This document shows positions 14,201 through 27,000 of a stretch of 64,000 nt of DNA, piece by piece. A program made the translations under genes and the position numbers. This stretch comes from Rhyzopertha dominica (lineage: Eukaryota > Arthropoda > Insecta > Coleoptera > Bostrichidae), in assembly GCA_025024175.1 (NCBI GenBank), contig QCXZ01000041.1, positions 10,721,786 to 10,785,785 of the forward strand, given 5' to 3'. Position 1 is the first letter of the stretch; each line of letters opens with the position of its first letter. The notes below the pieces were generated by a model, which worked only from the letters and a program-made list of their open reading frames with translations, had not been told where the DNA came from and searched no databases.

Positions 14201-14953
14201 TGGCAACAGTTTTTATTTCTTCATATGTCTGTAAACCCATTAAAATATCATACATGTTCGTAAAAATGTAAATATAAAAGAAGTAACAATAAATAAACCT
14301 AATATGCCAAACAGTTTGGTAAGATTTCCTAAGATGTTAAGACCTGTACGTAACAAGTATTTCTAAAAATAAAGTATTTAGCATTTCTTATATTTAAATC
14401 TGAGGCTACAGTTTATTTGAACGTTTATTTGAAATTATTTAACAAAGCATTATTAACAATTGACACGACACGAATTATTGCATAAGTGGCAATATAGTTG
14501 ATTCTCAAAAAAAGGAAATGTGATTCGTTCAATAAAACACTTAAAATAACCTACTGTTTTGTAGGTATACTTGCCGATATAAACAATCTCAAATTCAGAT
14601 GTTCACATCTGCTTCGCGCACACGGTCAATAACAATTTTATATGGACTCCACCGTTTATTAAATTGTAATAAAGACCTGGTCAATGATAATTACCTTTCA
14701 TTAATTTAAATTTAATGCATTCATTAAATGCATTCAAAAGCAATTAAATTTTCGTCCAAGTTTGAATGCAGCAGAATCGCTAATATAAAATATACTTGAT
14801 TCGTCAAACGTCTAGGTAGTTGTAGTTAAATGTCACAATAATAGCAGCTGATGCAGTATGTTCTGATTTTGACAAAACAATGATTGGTGTTTTGGTAGTG
14901 CACGAAATGGAAAGTTGTAAATTCAGCACTGAGTAGATTGTAATGCAAATATA

Positions 14954-15032
<79 letters not shown>

Positions 15033-18000
15033 GTTATTAATATCATTATTATTATTATTTTTATTATTATTATTATTATTAATCCGCTGTTTTGGTTCTG
15101 ACTGGAAAATTTCATTAACAATTATATCAAAATTTCTGTCGACCATTTGCCAGAAACAGCCTAATCTAGAATCCAAATTATGGGTCTGAACACTGCACTA
15201 TTGCAAGGAGTACGTCATGTATCAGTCCATTCATTTAAACAGAAACGGCCTTGTGAGCGCTGTTGCCAAATTGATGTGGCCGCGGCCTTCTTAAAGGTGG
15301 CCATGGCAGCGACCTAGCAGAAGCTCCATGAAAGCTCTAAAGGGGCCGCCGAAAATACTCTCGCACGGAGGCGTCTCATGGCCTAGTAACGACACTGAAA
15401 TTATACCACTAACCCTTCACTTTGCAGATATTATTTCGAAGTTTAATGATATAAGCCAAGTATACGGACCACACGTGAAACTATTTGCAGGGAATGAAGC
15501 GATACNCNTACTGAGCGATCCATCAGATATAAAAACTTTTTTTAACCATCACGAGAGTTTATATAAACCAGAACTTATATACCAGGATTTCACGAATATA
15601 CTTGGAAACGGCCTAGCAACAGCAAATGGTGACAAAGTAAAGCAGCAGTACGTTTAACTCTGTTTTAAGCTTGACTGTTGCAGGAAAAAATTGGCATAAC
15701 CATCGCAAGGTTTTGTACAAGGCATTCAGCACTGTGCGCATCAATGCCCATGTAAGCGTTATTCAGAAGAAAGCAGAAAGCCTCGTCTTAGCGTTGCCGT
15801 CATCTACAAGTTCAAATATTGAACCAATGATCTATAAACATTTATTGGCAGTCAACGGTGGTACGCATATTTTATAATTGTTGATATTTATGTTTAAAAT
15901 GTGGTAAGATTAGGATTATTATTCGTACTCTGTCCTACTATATGGTACTTTTATCACAGATTTCTATTACTGTGCTATTCTGCACAGCCTAAAGGAATGG
16001 AAACGTTTTCTTTGTCGCTTCAGGTGATATTGCTAGACCGACCAAAATGAATTAGATCATTTCCATCTCTGAGATATTCAGTTCAAGTTGGGGAAATTGT
16101 CGCGCTTTCGATTTATTTTAGGTTTTAAGCGTTTTTTTATGGTTAATTATAAGTAGGTTTCTCTTTAGTTTTATTTCTGCACTACCCACCCTTTCCAAAA
16201 TGGGTAGGTACTTGGAATACTTGTAATAAAGGTTTATAGTACGAGTACTACACAAATTCTCTTTGTGGTTAGGCACAACAAACAACTTTCCCTGTCACAT
16301 TTTTTTTTTCAAATTGGAACAAAACATTTAAATGTACAGGGTGAGATTTTCGATGTTTAAGCTGGGGATCTCGAAAACTAGCGGAGACAGTAGGATTTAG
16401 GATTTTCTTTAAAGTTCAGGGTTTACTAGATATTTTAACAAAACAAATTTTGACTATATCTTTTATTCCTCTAACTTTGCGTCTTTTTCTTTTACATGTA
16501 AGGTGCAAAACAAAAGTTGTAGAAAATGATGTCCCGAATCAGATAATGTTGTTCAGTTTTGCAAGCATTTTCTTATGATATAAGTTTACCCTTCTTAGAT
16601 ACAAATCATAGCTGGCTATGGCTCAAGAGACTCGAGCACTTTTAAGCTTCCCAGAGATGTAAAGCTTAATATTGCACGGTAAAAATTAAAAATGTACATT
16701 TGTGCCTAACAATTATTATTAAAAAGATGTAAGTGTTATGGGCATTCTTCTGTTTCATTCCAATTTTAACGTTTTTAATCAATGACAAAATGAAACGAAT
16801 GAATTAGGTGTCTATCCGTCAATCTTTTATACTCTGACATTTAGTTTGGAATAAAAATGTGTATTGTGCAAACTGGTCGAGTGTTACATACAGTGTAAGC
16901 TGAACAATGATATTTTGAACGTTACTTTTATCGCCGCCAGTCTTCCTTGCCCACATCAGAGAGATTGTATGATAATTTGGGAATAATAATAATTTTATTC
17001 ATAATACATTAGCATAGAACATGTCATATTAGGTATGGATATCACAATTCAAAATCGGTACAACTAAAATAGTCAATTACATGATAAAAGGTGTTTCTCA
17101 CAAGATGACGCCGCACACAACTTTTAAAACGAGTAGTGTTTAAGGCTTTCACGTTCAAAGATAAGTTATTAAATATTTTTAAGCCACTTGTAATGATACT
17201 TTTATGTACCAATGCTCTTTTAGTCTGTGGTAAGACGAGATATTTCTGTTCAGCACATCTAGTATTATAAATGTGTTTTACTTCATTGCCACTAATTAGT
17301 TCATAATTTAGTTTAGAGAAACACACACATTCATAAATATACAAACTAGCGAGAGTAAGTATACCGTGCTCACGCAAAAAAATTCCTGCAAGTTTGTGTC
17401 CGTTTTAGGCCAAAAATGGAACGAAGACAGCTCTTCTGTAGGACAAAGATGCTGTCCGCTCTTACTGATACTCCCCAGAACATGATACCATATCTTATGT
17501 TTGAGGGTATATAAGCATAGTATGCGCTAAGAGCCGCAGTTACACCTACAGAGCTTGCCAGGACTCTCAAAACATACTGAAACTTTGAGATTTTTTTATA
17601 GATAATCAATGTGGGCTTTCCAGATCAACTGTTCATCAATTATAACATCAAGAAACTTGACACATGCTGCTGGTTCCAGGTTTGCACCTTTATAACTGAA
17701 AATGTTTGCAGTAACTTTTTGTGTTCCAAATCGAACTAGGTGCGTTTTACTAATGGTTAACTTTAGGGCTATTTCATTAAACCAAGTTTCAAATGCACAT
17801 ATACAGCGTTCTAGTTCACTACCTATGCAGGTATTATCTTTATCTTTAGGAAGTCTTACTATTAACGATGTGTCATCTGCAAAAAGGACCGTGGTGTGAT
17901 CGGTAATAATTTTAGGTACCCCGTTAAGATAGACGAGATATAGGATCGGACCAAGAATAGATCCCTGAGGCACACCTGTTTTAATAGTTTCCCATTCAGA

Positions 18001-21000
18001 GACACTTGTTTCTCCTGTAACTGGATTTCGTTGTACAACACGCTGTCTGCGATCTGTCAAATAAGATTCGATTAGCTGCTTTGGAATGCCTCGTATACCA
18101 ATGTCTACCAATTTACATATTAATAAGTTATGGTCAACACTGTCGAATGCTTTGGATAAATCCATGAAGATCCCAAAAGTGTGGTTGTCTTTGTTGATAC
18201 CTTGCATAATGTCTTCCAGCACCTGATAAATAGCTCTGTTCGTAGATCTACCCTCAATGTATCCATTTTGCAGTGTGCTTAAAATATTGTTCTTGGATAA
18301 GAATTTTGTTAATCTGTAATGGATGACTTTTTCAAAAAATTTTGACATATATGGTAGAATTAATATAGGTCTGTAATTGTTAATCTGTGACTTGTCACCT
18401 TTTTTTTGAGGATAAGCATAATATCTGACTTTTTAAGTTCCATCTGGAAATATTCTCTGATTTAAACTTAGATTAACCAAGTATGTGATGAGAGGTGTTG
18501 TTAACTCGTCTGCACAATATTTTATTAGTTTGATGGGTATATCGTCATGTGGAATGGCTGAAGAATTTTTAAGCCTATATATGACGGCTTTTATTTCCTG
18601 AGCATCTACCTCATACATGTACATACTATGTTGTAATCTGTTTTTGAATGTAGCCTTATTCTTTGATTTTTGTGGTTGACACCCGGCCATGTCTATCAGA
18701 TATTTATTTACGGTAGTCAGTTGTTTGGTAACATTATCAGGTTGCATTTCTAAATTTTGCACGTTAAAAATTAATTTTTACCTTCAACATTGCTCGAACT
18801 TTGTTTGATGAGTTCAGAATGTAATCAGTGTTAAAATCCATTTTGGTACGCTGTATAGTGGTTTTCACATGCACGCAATATGCTTTGTAAGGTTGTTTAT
18901 TCACATGTCCATTTATCATGCCCTCAACCAATTGACGTTTTAATCTACATTTCCTCTTTATTTCATTATTTATCCAACTCAATGTATGGCTCCTTCAGTA
19001 AACCAAAGGGAACTGACGAGTAGCAGATACAAATGTGTCAGCTTGCGTATTTCAGACACCCACTGTTACAAGAATGTTTAAAAAAGAATTTTATCCATAC
19101 AAATTGCATGCTACTGACTAGCAGAGACACAAGGAGTTCTGCAGATGGCTTAAGATTCACAAACAATCAAAATTCGGTAGGCGTAAGGAACATTGTTGGA
19201 AGCAGAAAAAAGTTTTTATTAAATTCTGGATTTAAAGAAATGAACCAACTTCATCCCCATTTACATCTTTTTGTTTTACACCCTTTATATGGGGACCAAT
19301 TAAAGTTAGAGTTTAGTCCAGAAGTTACGAAAAAATTTAAGACAGAAAAGCAATTGAAGGGGCGTTCATAGGAATAGGAATTCTATTAGTTTCGCTTGAC
19401 ATGCACTGACTGCATTGATAATAATAGCGGTATTTTTAAACATTATTTGTAATTAATTATTATTTGACCTGCTTTAGTTTTAAAACATATACCTGTATAA
19501 GCACTTAACAGTACTTCATTATAGATATAAACTTCAATCAATTCATTAAAAGTGCTCGAAATGTATTATTTAGAGAAATTCGCTTTACATCGTTGGGAGG
19601 CTTAAAATAAATCGCAAATTTTTTAATTAATAACCAACTATGGTTTGTGACATGTTGCTTTACGGGCTGGTTTCCACGTTGGCTATTTGATCTTGACGTT
19701 TCGACACTCATGTCGGTGTCTTCCTCACAAGTAGCTCTGAAACTGAAGTGTCCTAGTCCGCTCGGGTATTTATACTCGTCCGGTTCACTGATGTAATTCC
19801 AGGTAGTTCGATGCCTCAGTCTTAGTTATAATTGTGCGGATCCTTCTGGATTTCGATGGCTTCCTTGTACGGTCTCGGCCATAATCTCGCTTCCCTTGAC
19901 AGCATTTGTGCCTCCTCGAATTTGATGATGTGGCCAGTCTCCATTCGATGTTCTGCTACAGCTGACCTATCACCTTGCCGCTCTCTAGTGTGCCTTGATT
20001 CTCGTGCTGATGTGCCTTCCGGTTTGGCCGATGTAAACCTTCCCACAGCTGCATGGGATGCTGTACACACCTTGTGTTTGTAGCTCCTCAGTCGTCGAAC
20101 GACATTTCGGAAAGGCGTTAGCTATCTTTCCCGGGGCGGTGAAGATGGTGTTTATATGATGTCTTCTCAGCAGCCGTCCGATCTTATCTGTACATCCATT
20201 GACGTAGGGCAGGTGTGCTGCGGCGATGTGTTCTTCTGGTTCCTTCCTACGTGGTTGCTTGTTGATAGCCTTCTCAATCTGTGCCTTAGGATATCAGTCC
20301 TTTTGTAGTGCTCTGCGTAGATGGTCTAATTCCTCTTCTAGGTGGTCTGGTTCGCTGACTAGCTTCGCTCGCTGTATCAGCTTGTTGATGACTCCTTGTT
20401 TTTTTTTTGGGGGGGGGGGGGGTAAATCTATGCATCCCATGCAGCTGTGGGAAGGTTTACATCGGCTAAACCGGAAAGCACATCAGCACGAGAATCAAGG
20501 AACATATGAGGGACACCAGGATCGGCAAGGTGATAGATCGGCTGTAGCAGAACATCGAATGGAGAATTGCCACATCATCAAATTCGAGGAAGCACAAATA
20601 CTGTCAAGGGAAATGAGATTCCGGCCTAGACTGTACAAGAAAGCCATCGAAATCCAGAAGTCTCCGCACAATTATAACCGAGACCGAGGCATCGAACTAC
20701 CTGAAATCTGGAAACCGGTCATGCGTAACAACACCCACGCATCAGTGAACCGGACGAGTATAAATACCCGAGCGGACTAGGACACTACCGTTTCAGAGCT
20801 ACTTGTGAGGAAGACACCGACAATGGTGTCGAAACGTCAAGGTCAAATAACCAGCGTGTGAACCAGCCCGGAAAACAACATGTCGTCGACAACAACCACG
20901 AAAGCCTTCAAACCAACTATGGTTTGTATTTAAAAAAGATAAGTTTTATGTTCTACTTGTATTTAGAGTTTTTACATAATATTAAAGATATCGAGGTCAG

Positions 21001-24000
21001 AGGATAAGAAGATATCGACAATATATTTTTTCTAGTAAGTATGAACTTTTTTAATAATCCAAAAGCGCCTTAATTTAGTATCACAAAACTGCAAATCCTT
21101 CCCCTCTTAACCTTTTGTCTACCTCTGTTAGTTTCTGTAATCCGCGTGTTGAAAATCGAAAAAAAAACCTGTATATTTGATTGCATACAGTGTGAGTCAG
21201 TTTTTTGTAGACAAATTTTAGCAGAAGATAGAACACGTCTTTAAAAATAAGTTCCTATAAACATATGTCGTAGAAGGCTTCTGTAATAACTACCACCTGG
21301 GTAATTACTAAATTTATATTCATGCAGATTCAAACATCCGCTCAACTCAACACGTTTATTCGAATGGTCACAAATTCTGTACAAAAAGAATTGCCGATAA
21401 AACGATACAAAAACTTGACACTGAAAATGAAGTAAACAGATAGATACTCATGGATAGGTGACCAAATATACATTTAATTATCACATCTACCGCCCTCTAA
21501 ATTAGCAAATAATTTTAACCCTAAAATTACATATAAGTATTTACATCTTTTAATACAATATATACAACTCTATTTCTGGTTCATACATATCTACAAATTT
21601 AATTTTGTTTATCTCTAGGTCTTAAGAAATAACGAGAAGAGCTAGGCTCAGAATTTGATGCCTGATCTACATTAGTACTCGTAATAACTTCAGGTGTCAC
21701 ATTGACAGTAGCTGATTCAGTAGTAGTTGCTAAAGTATCTTCTACGTTTGACACATTCATACCTAGTTTAGGACTGGGTAAGCATATGGATTTGCGAGGT
21801 ATTAACTGATCAACATGTTTTCGCAATACCGTATCCTCACCCACCTTTACATCATATGTAACATTTCCTTGTTTTTAATTTCGCCTGGGATCCAAACAGG
21901 ATCGGTGGAATTTGAGTAATGTTTAACTAAAACAGGTGAACCTAATTCCAAAACTTTGTTAGCTGTGCCTTTGTAATTATCAATCTGATCTTGTATTTTA
22001 TTTTTCATCTGGTTAGAGTAGCTAGGTCGGAGCAAATGGAGTTTTGATTTCAACTGTCTGCCGAACATTAACATCGCCGGACTACTTCCAGTAGAAGTAT
22101 GCTCAGTATTGCGGTAATCAAACAAATATCTGTACATAGCTCGATCTAAATTCTTATTATCTCGATGAGCCTTCTTTAAAGCCAATTTAAAATTTTTGAC
22201 CGCATTCTCCGCCGCACCATTACTAGCAGCATGATAAGGAGGAGAATGAAGATGCTTAATGCCATGAAATTGTAAGAAATTTTCAAATTCAGCAGTTATC
22301 ACTGACTAAAGTGTCAGGAATACCAAAACGAGAAAACACCGAACGCAAACAATTTATTGTTGTCGAAGCATCAGTGCGTCCCATTTTAAAAATTTCCAAC
22401 CATTTTGTATAAGCATCTGTAATAATAAAATATTTTTATCATAAAGTGGACCTAAAAAGTCTATGTGAATACGTTTAAAAGGTTTTGAAGTGACAGGCCA
22501 AGGTTGTAAAACCACTTTTGGGGGATTACTGTGTACCGAAGCACACACCGAACAACCCTTGCACATTTTTACAATGTCTTCATCTATATTCGGCCAGTAA
22601 CAAAAGGATCTTGCAATTGATTTACATTTATTTATTCCGAAATGACTGGAGTGAATCTCATTTAACACTAATTTCCTGAGTTTTTCCGGTATGATTACTC
22701 TAAAACCCCACATGATGCAACCTTACTCTAAATGTAGTTCATTTCTGCGAATATAATAAGGTTTTAGCGTTTCTGGCAAATTTTTAATACTTTCCGGCCA
22801 ACCATTAGCACATAAATTATAAATACGAGATAGAATGGTATCTTTCCTTGTCTCTGAAGCTACAGTTTTTGTTCCAAAAATTATCGCTAATCCTTTTTTG
22901 TCAATTTGACAATAATTCTTTTCAGCATCTGTTAAAGTGCGTGAAGCGTGAGCTATAGGTCTACTATCTCCGTTAGGATAGGTATGCGAAATTACTGCTC
23001 CTAGTCCATAAGAGCTAGCATCGCATGCTAAAGTTATTGGCAAATTTGGGTCAAAATGTGACAAAACTTTATCCGAAACTAATTCAGATTTAGTCCAATC
23101 AAAAGCACGTTGACAATCAGAAGACCATTTATATTTGACATTATTACGAAGTAGTGCGAAAAGGGGACAGAGCTGTTTGCTTAAATTTGACAAGAATTTA
23201 CCATAGTAATTTACCATTCCAAGAAAAGCTTTTAATTCCGATTTGTTTTCTGGCACCTTCATATTACTAATAGCAGCTACTTTTTCAGGAGATGGATGCA
23301 ACCCATCTGCATCAATTGGAAATCCCAAATATGATATGGACTTTTGAAAAAAACTACATTTTGCTAAATTGATTTGTAGACCGTTGTCTTTAATTTTATT
23401 CAAAACCAATCTCAATTTATTTAAATGATCCTCTTTATTCCTGTCCGTTATTAAAATATCGTCTAAAAAGACAAAAATGCCTTCTGTTTTAGAAAAAATG
23501 CTTTCCATTATCTTTTAGAAAATGCTTGGGGCTGAAGCAATACCATAAGGCAAACGGTTATACCTAAACAACCCTTTGCGAGTGTTAATGACTGCAATTT
23601 TCTTTGATTCGTCATCTAATTCGATTTGGGCATATGCCCGTGATAAGTCCAGTTTACTGAATAATTGACCACCACTTAAACTTGCAAAAATATCTTCAAT
23701 TATAGGAATTGGATATTTTTGAATGTATAGATTCTTATTTACTGCTATACGAAAATCGCCACATACTCTGACCTGGCCATCTTTTTTAATTACCGGTACA
23801 ATAGCACTAGCCCATTCACTATGATCAATTGGACTTAAAATATCCTCCGCACAAAGTCTTTCCAGCTCCTTTTCTACCTTCACTTTCATAGAAAATGGAA
23901 GTGGACGAGCTTTGCAAAACACAGGCATTGCATTTTGTTTTAGATACAACTTGGCTTTAAAGTTATACAACTTTCCTAAATCTTTGCTGAATACCGATTG

Positions 24001-27000
24001 AAATTCTGAAATTAATGCTTCCGCAGTTGAGCTTTTATCTGTATTGTTAATAACAGTTTTACAATTAATTTTATTGACGTCCGCGCCACTTGAAATACAA
24101 ACTCCAAGCTCTCTTAACCAATCTCTTCCTAAAAGAGAATGTCCTCCACCTGGTATTATATACAACTTTAATATTTTGCGGGTGTTTTTGTATTGCACAT
24201 TTACTCTTACATAACCTGATAGTTTAATTTCATTACCAGTATAAGAAAACAGTTTTAATTTTGACGGTTGAATCGAAATTTCCTTAAAATTTAGCTTATA
24301 AACAGAGTCTGAAATTAATGAAACTGCCGACCCCGTATCAACCTCCATTTTCAAATCTACATTCTCAATCTTTACCATTATATCTATAGGAGCATTGCCT
24401 TTATTACCTTTAGAAATAACCGTGAATAAATTGGAACTTGTATCGGAGTCGTCATCATTATTATAATTAACATGGTCGTAAGAATTTTTACCAACATGAT
24501 TTACATTCTCTACATCATTCATGTAATGGTTTTTATTCATTCTAGAACAAACGTACTTTAAATGTTCCTTTCTACCGCAAAAATTACAATACGCGTTTTT
24601 ATGAAAACATTCACTGCTCGTATGATTAAAACGACCACAGTACCGACAAATTTTCCGATTTGCCATCTCTCTCCCACCTGTTGCGCCTCTGTGTCGCTCA
24701 TTCCGTTCATATCTTGGACCATTATCGCTTGCCTTCCTTGATTTTGGTTTCCTGGACTTCGAACCCATCACCAGATTAACGTTCTGCACGGTTGACGCCT
24801 CGACCAAACTTGTGTTTCTTTCAGCTGCTTCCATTGCCCTCGCTAAATCGAAAGCCTTGGAAAACGTTAGCTTCTCTTCGGAAAATAACCTTTGCTTGAT
24901 TATGTCGCTGGACAAACCTGAAACGAGCTGATCGCGTAAATTGTCGTTTAACGTCTCTTTGAAGTCGCAAGTTTTAGCTAAGCTTTTTAAAACCGTCGTA
25001 TATTGAGTTACACTTTCGCCCTTTTCCTGTCGCCTTAGCCGGAACTTGTGCCTCTCAGCTATTACCGATGGTTGTGGTTGTAAATGATTTTTCACAATTT
25101 CCACCAGCTGTAGATAGGTTTTGTCTTCGGGCTTCTGGGGACTACACAAATCCATCATTAGCTCATACGTCTCATCACCTACCACAGTGACTAACGTGGC
25201 CACTTTTAATCCTTCTTCTATTTTATTCGCTTCAAAAAACTGCTCCAAACGGGATATATAAGTATTCCAGTTCTTAACACCTGGCTGGAACTGACCAATC
25301 TTCCCAATAGACATCTTCTATACTTTTTGTATATCCTCGTCGCCAGTGTAATAACTACCACCTGGGTAATTACTAAATTTATATTCATGCAGATTCAAAC
25401 ATCCGCTCAACTCAACACGTTTATTCGAATGGTCACAAATTCTGTACAAAAAGAATTGCCGATAAAACGATACAAAAACTTGACACTGAAAATGAAGTAA
25501 ACAGATAGATACTCATGGATAGGTGACCAAATATACATTTAATTATCACAGCTTCATTTCCGAGATACAGGGTATTGAATACATTTTTTTCTCGAATTTT
25601 CATTATAACTTATTTATAAACGAATGCTAAGATTTTTCCGTGTTTGGGGGATAATGCCTATTAGTTAAGGGGCATGAAACAAGCTATAAGAACGTTAGAA
25701 AATTTGCACAGTGGGGGAGTTGAGGGGTGCTCAACTTCTATGCCAATGACTATTTGTAAAAAAAAACTGTTTTTTTCATTATCTACATACAGTTTAACAA
25801 AAATAATGTCCCTTCTGTGCGTTTCCAAGTTAGTTTGATGTGGTACTAAATTAAGTAATTTATTTATTATCAATATTCGGCTATATGTTAAAAAAATTAA
25901 TAATTCGGAAATGCACAGGATTTTTGAAACAAGAAGAGACATTATTTTTGTTAAAATGTATGTGGATAAAGAATACAACGGTTTTTTTTTCATTTTTCAT
26001 TGGCATAGAAGTTCTGTTTAAGAAAGGGGTTAAGCACTTCCTTTACTCCGCCATTGTGCAAATTCTTGAACATTTTTATTGTTTGTTTTATGCCTCTTAA
26101 TTAATAGGCATTATCCCTCAAACATGAAAAAATCTTAGCATTCGTTTATGAGTCATAATGGAAATTCTAGAAAAAAAATATATATTCAACACCTTATATC
26201 TCGGAAGCGAAGCTTTCTACGACACATGTTTATAGGAACTTTTCTTTTTAAAAACATCTTCTGTTAAGGTTTGTCTACAAAAAACTGACTCACCCTGTAT
26301 ATCACCAGGTGTAATAAGAATAAAAACGTCCATTAACTGAACGTTTGGTTTTATGAGGTTTATGTACAGCAATAATGATTGCGATGTGCTCTTCTGACAA
26401 TCACTAATTCCTTTAGCTGGGTTTAGGTGTGTTAAAATTTTTACGAATAACTGGATATTCTTGCTTATACGTAGGTATATAACTTTATAAACGATAAAAA
26501 AGAGGTACTAGTACACATTTCTTCATATTATATAAAAGGAATTCAAATATAAACCTAGGTAGTATATTACCATATATATAATCATATGTTCTTCCACCTT
26601 TCGGTGTCGAGGTAATTGTCACTCTGTTTGTAATATTTCTTGCACAAAATTTCGCCAACGCACTCGGTCTCTTGAAATTGATTTTGCTTCTCCCCACGTC
26701 ACTTTGTTTTTCTTCAGTATTTCATTTATCACTGCGTTCCACTGCTTTGCTGGTCTGCCTCTTTTCCTCTTGCTTGTTGTTCTTGTCTCCCACACTGTGC
26801 GAACTAATCTACTTTGATCCATTCTACAGATGTGTCCAAACCATCGTAGTTGGGCCACTTCTATGTGGTGTCCCACGTTTTTCTGAGCTAGTGTTCCTCT
26901 GTATCATTTCTTATTTTGTCGAGGATAATGTTTCCGGTAACTCTTTTTAAGTATTTCATTTCGTACGCTTGTATTCTGGACTTTAATCTTTTATTTAGTA

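Larger units (their letters stand above)
13337..15304. mobile_element. Mutator-like non-autonomous element, 9-bp duplication
   Basis: Ends ATGGCCACCT / AGGTGGCCAT with imperfect inverted repeats of about 65 bp (including AAGGCCGCGGC and TTGGCAAC-like stretches), flanked by a perfect 9-bp direct repeat GGCAGCGAC (13328-13336 and 15305-15313). A 9-bp duplication with long terminal inverted repeats fits Mutator-like elements. The gene B intron 1 at about 43100-43145 keeps the uninterrupted site (GTGCAGGGCCTTAACAGAAG versus GGCAGCGACCTAGCAGAAG), confirming the boundaries. No transposase frame is seen. Carries a nested tRNA-containing element and a TTA microsatellite. Confidence 0.8.
21282..25550 (-). 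mobile_element. Ty3/gypsy Mag-lineage LTR retrotransposon
   Basis: 4269 bp, reading right to left. LTRs of 204 bp at 21282-21485 and 25347-25550 appear identical base for base and begin and end TG...CA in either sense. A 5-bp duplication GCTTC flanks it (21277-21281, 25551-25555). Primer site TGGCGACGAGG fits tRNA-Ser. Order gag-PR-RT-RH-IN is Ty3/gypsy, and gag plus primer site suggest the Mag lineage. The coding region is broken at several points despite the matching LTRs. Confidence 0.92.
21188..26296. mobile_element. Long-inverted-repeat element, host of the gypsy insertion
   Basis: Left end CAGTGTGAGTCAGTTTTTTG (21188) mirrors right end AAAAAACTGACTCACCCTG (26296), both flanked by TA. 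Left arm 21188-21281 plus 25556-25850 matches the reverse complement of about 25990-26296 along its length. Without the nested gypsy the element is 835 bp. Gene B at about 47685-47700 shows the empty TATA site (TTTGATTGTATATATCACC). A TA duplication and CAGGGTG-like tip fit a Tc1/mariner-type MITE. Confidence 0.75.

Noticed and set aside
14804..15176. Overlapping Asn-rich and Ile-rich frames
   Set aside because: Produced by the TTA microsatellite read in two frames.
15632..15645. GTAAAG as the donor of P450 A intron 2
   Set aside because: Reading frame and the NG-K-W alignment need the donor at 15629 (AATG|GTGACA), as in genes B and C.
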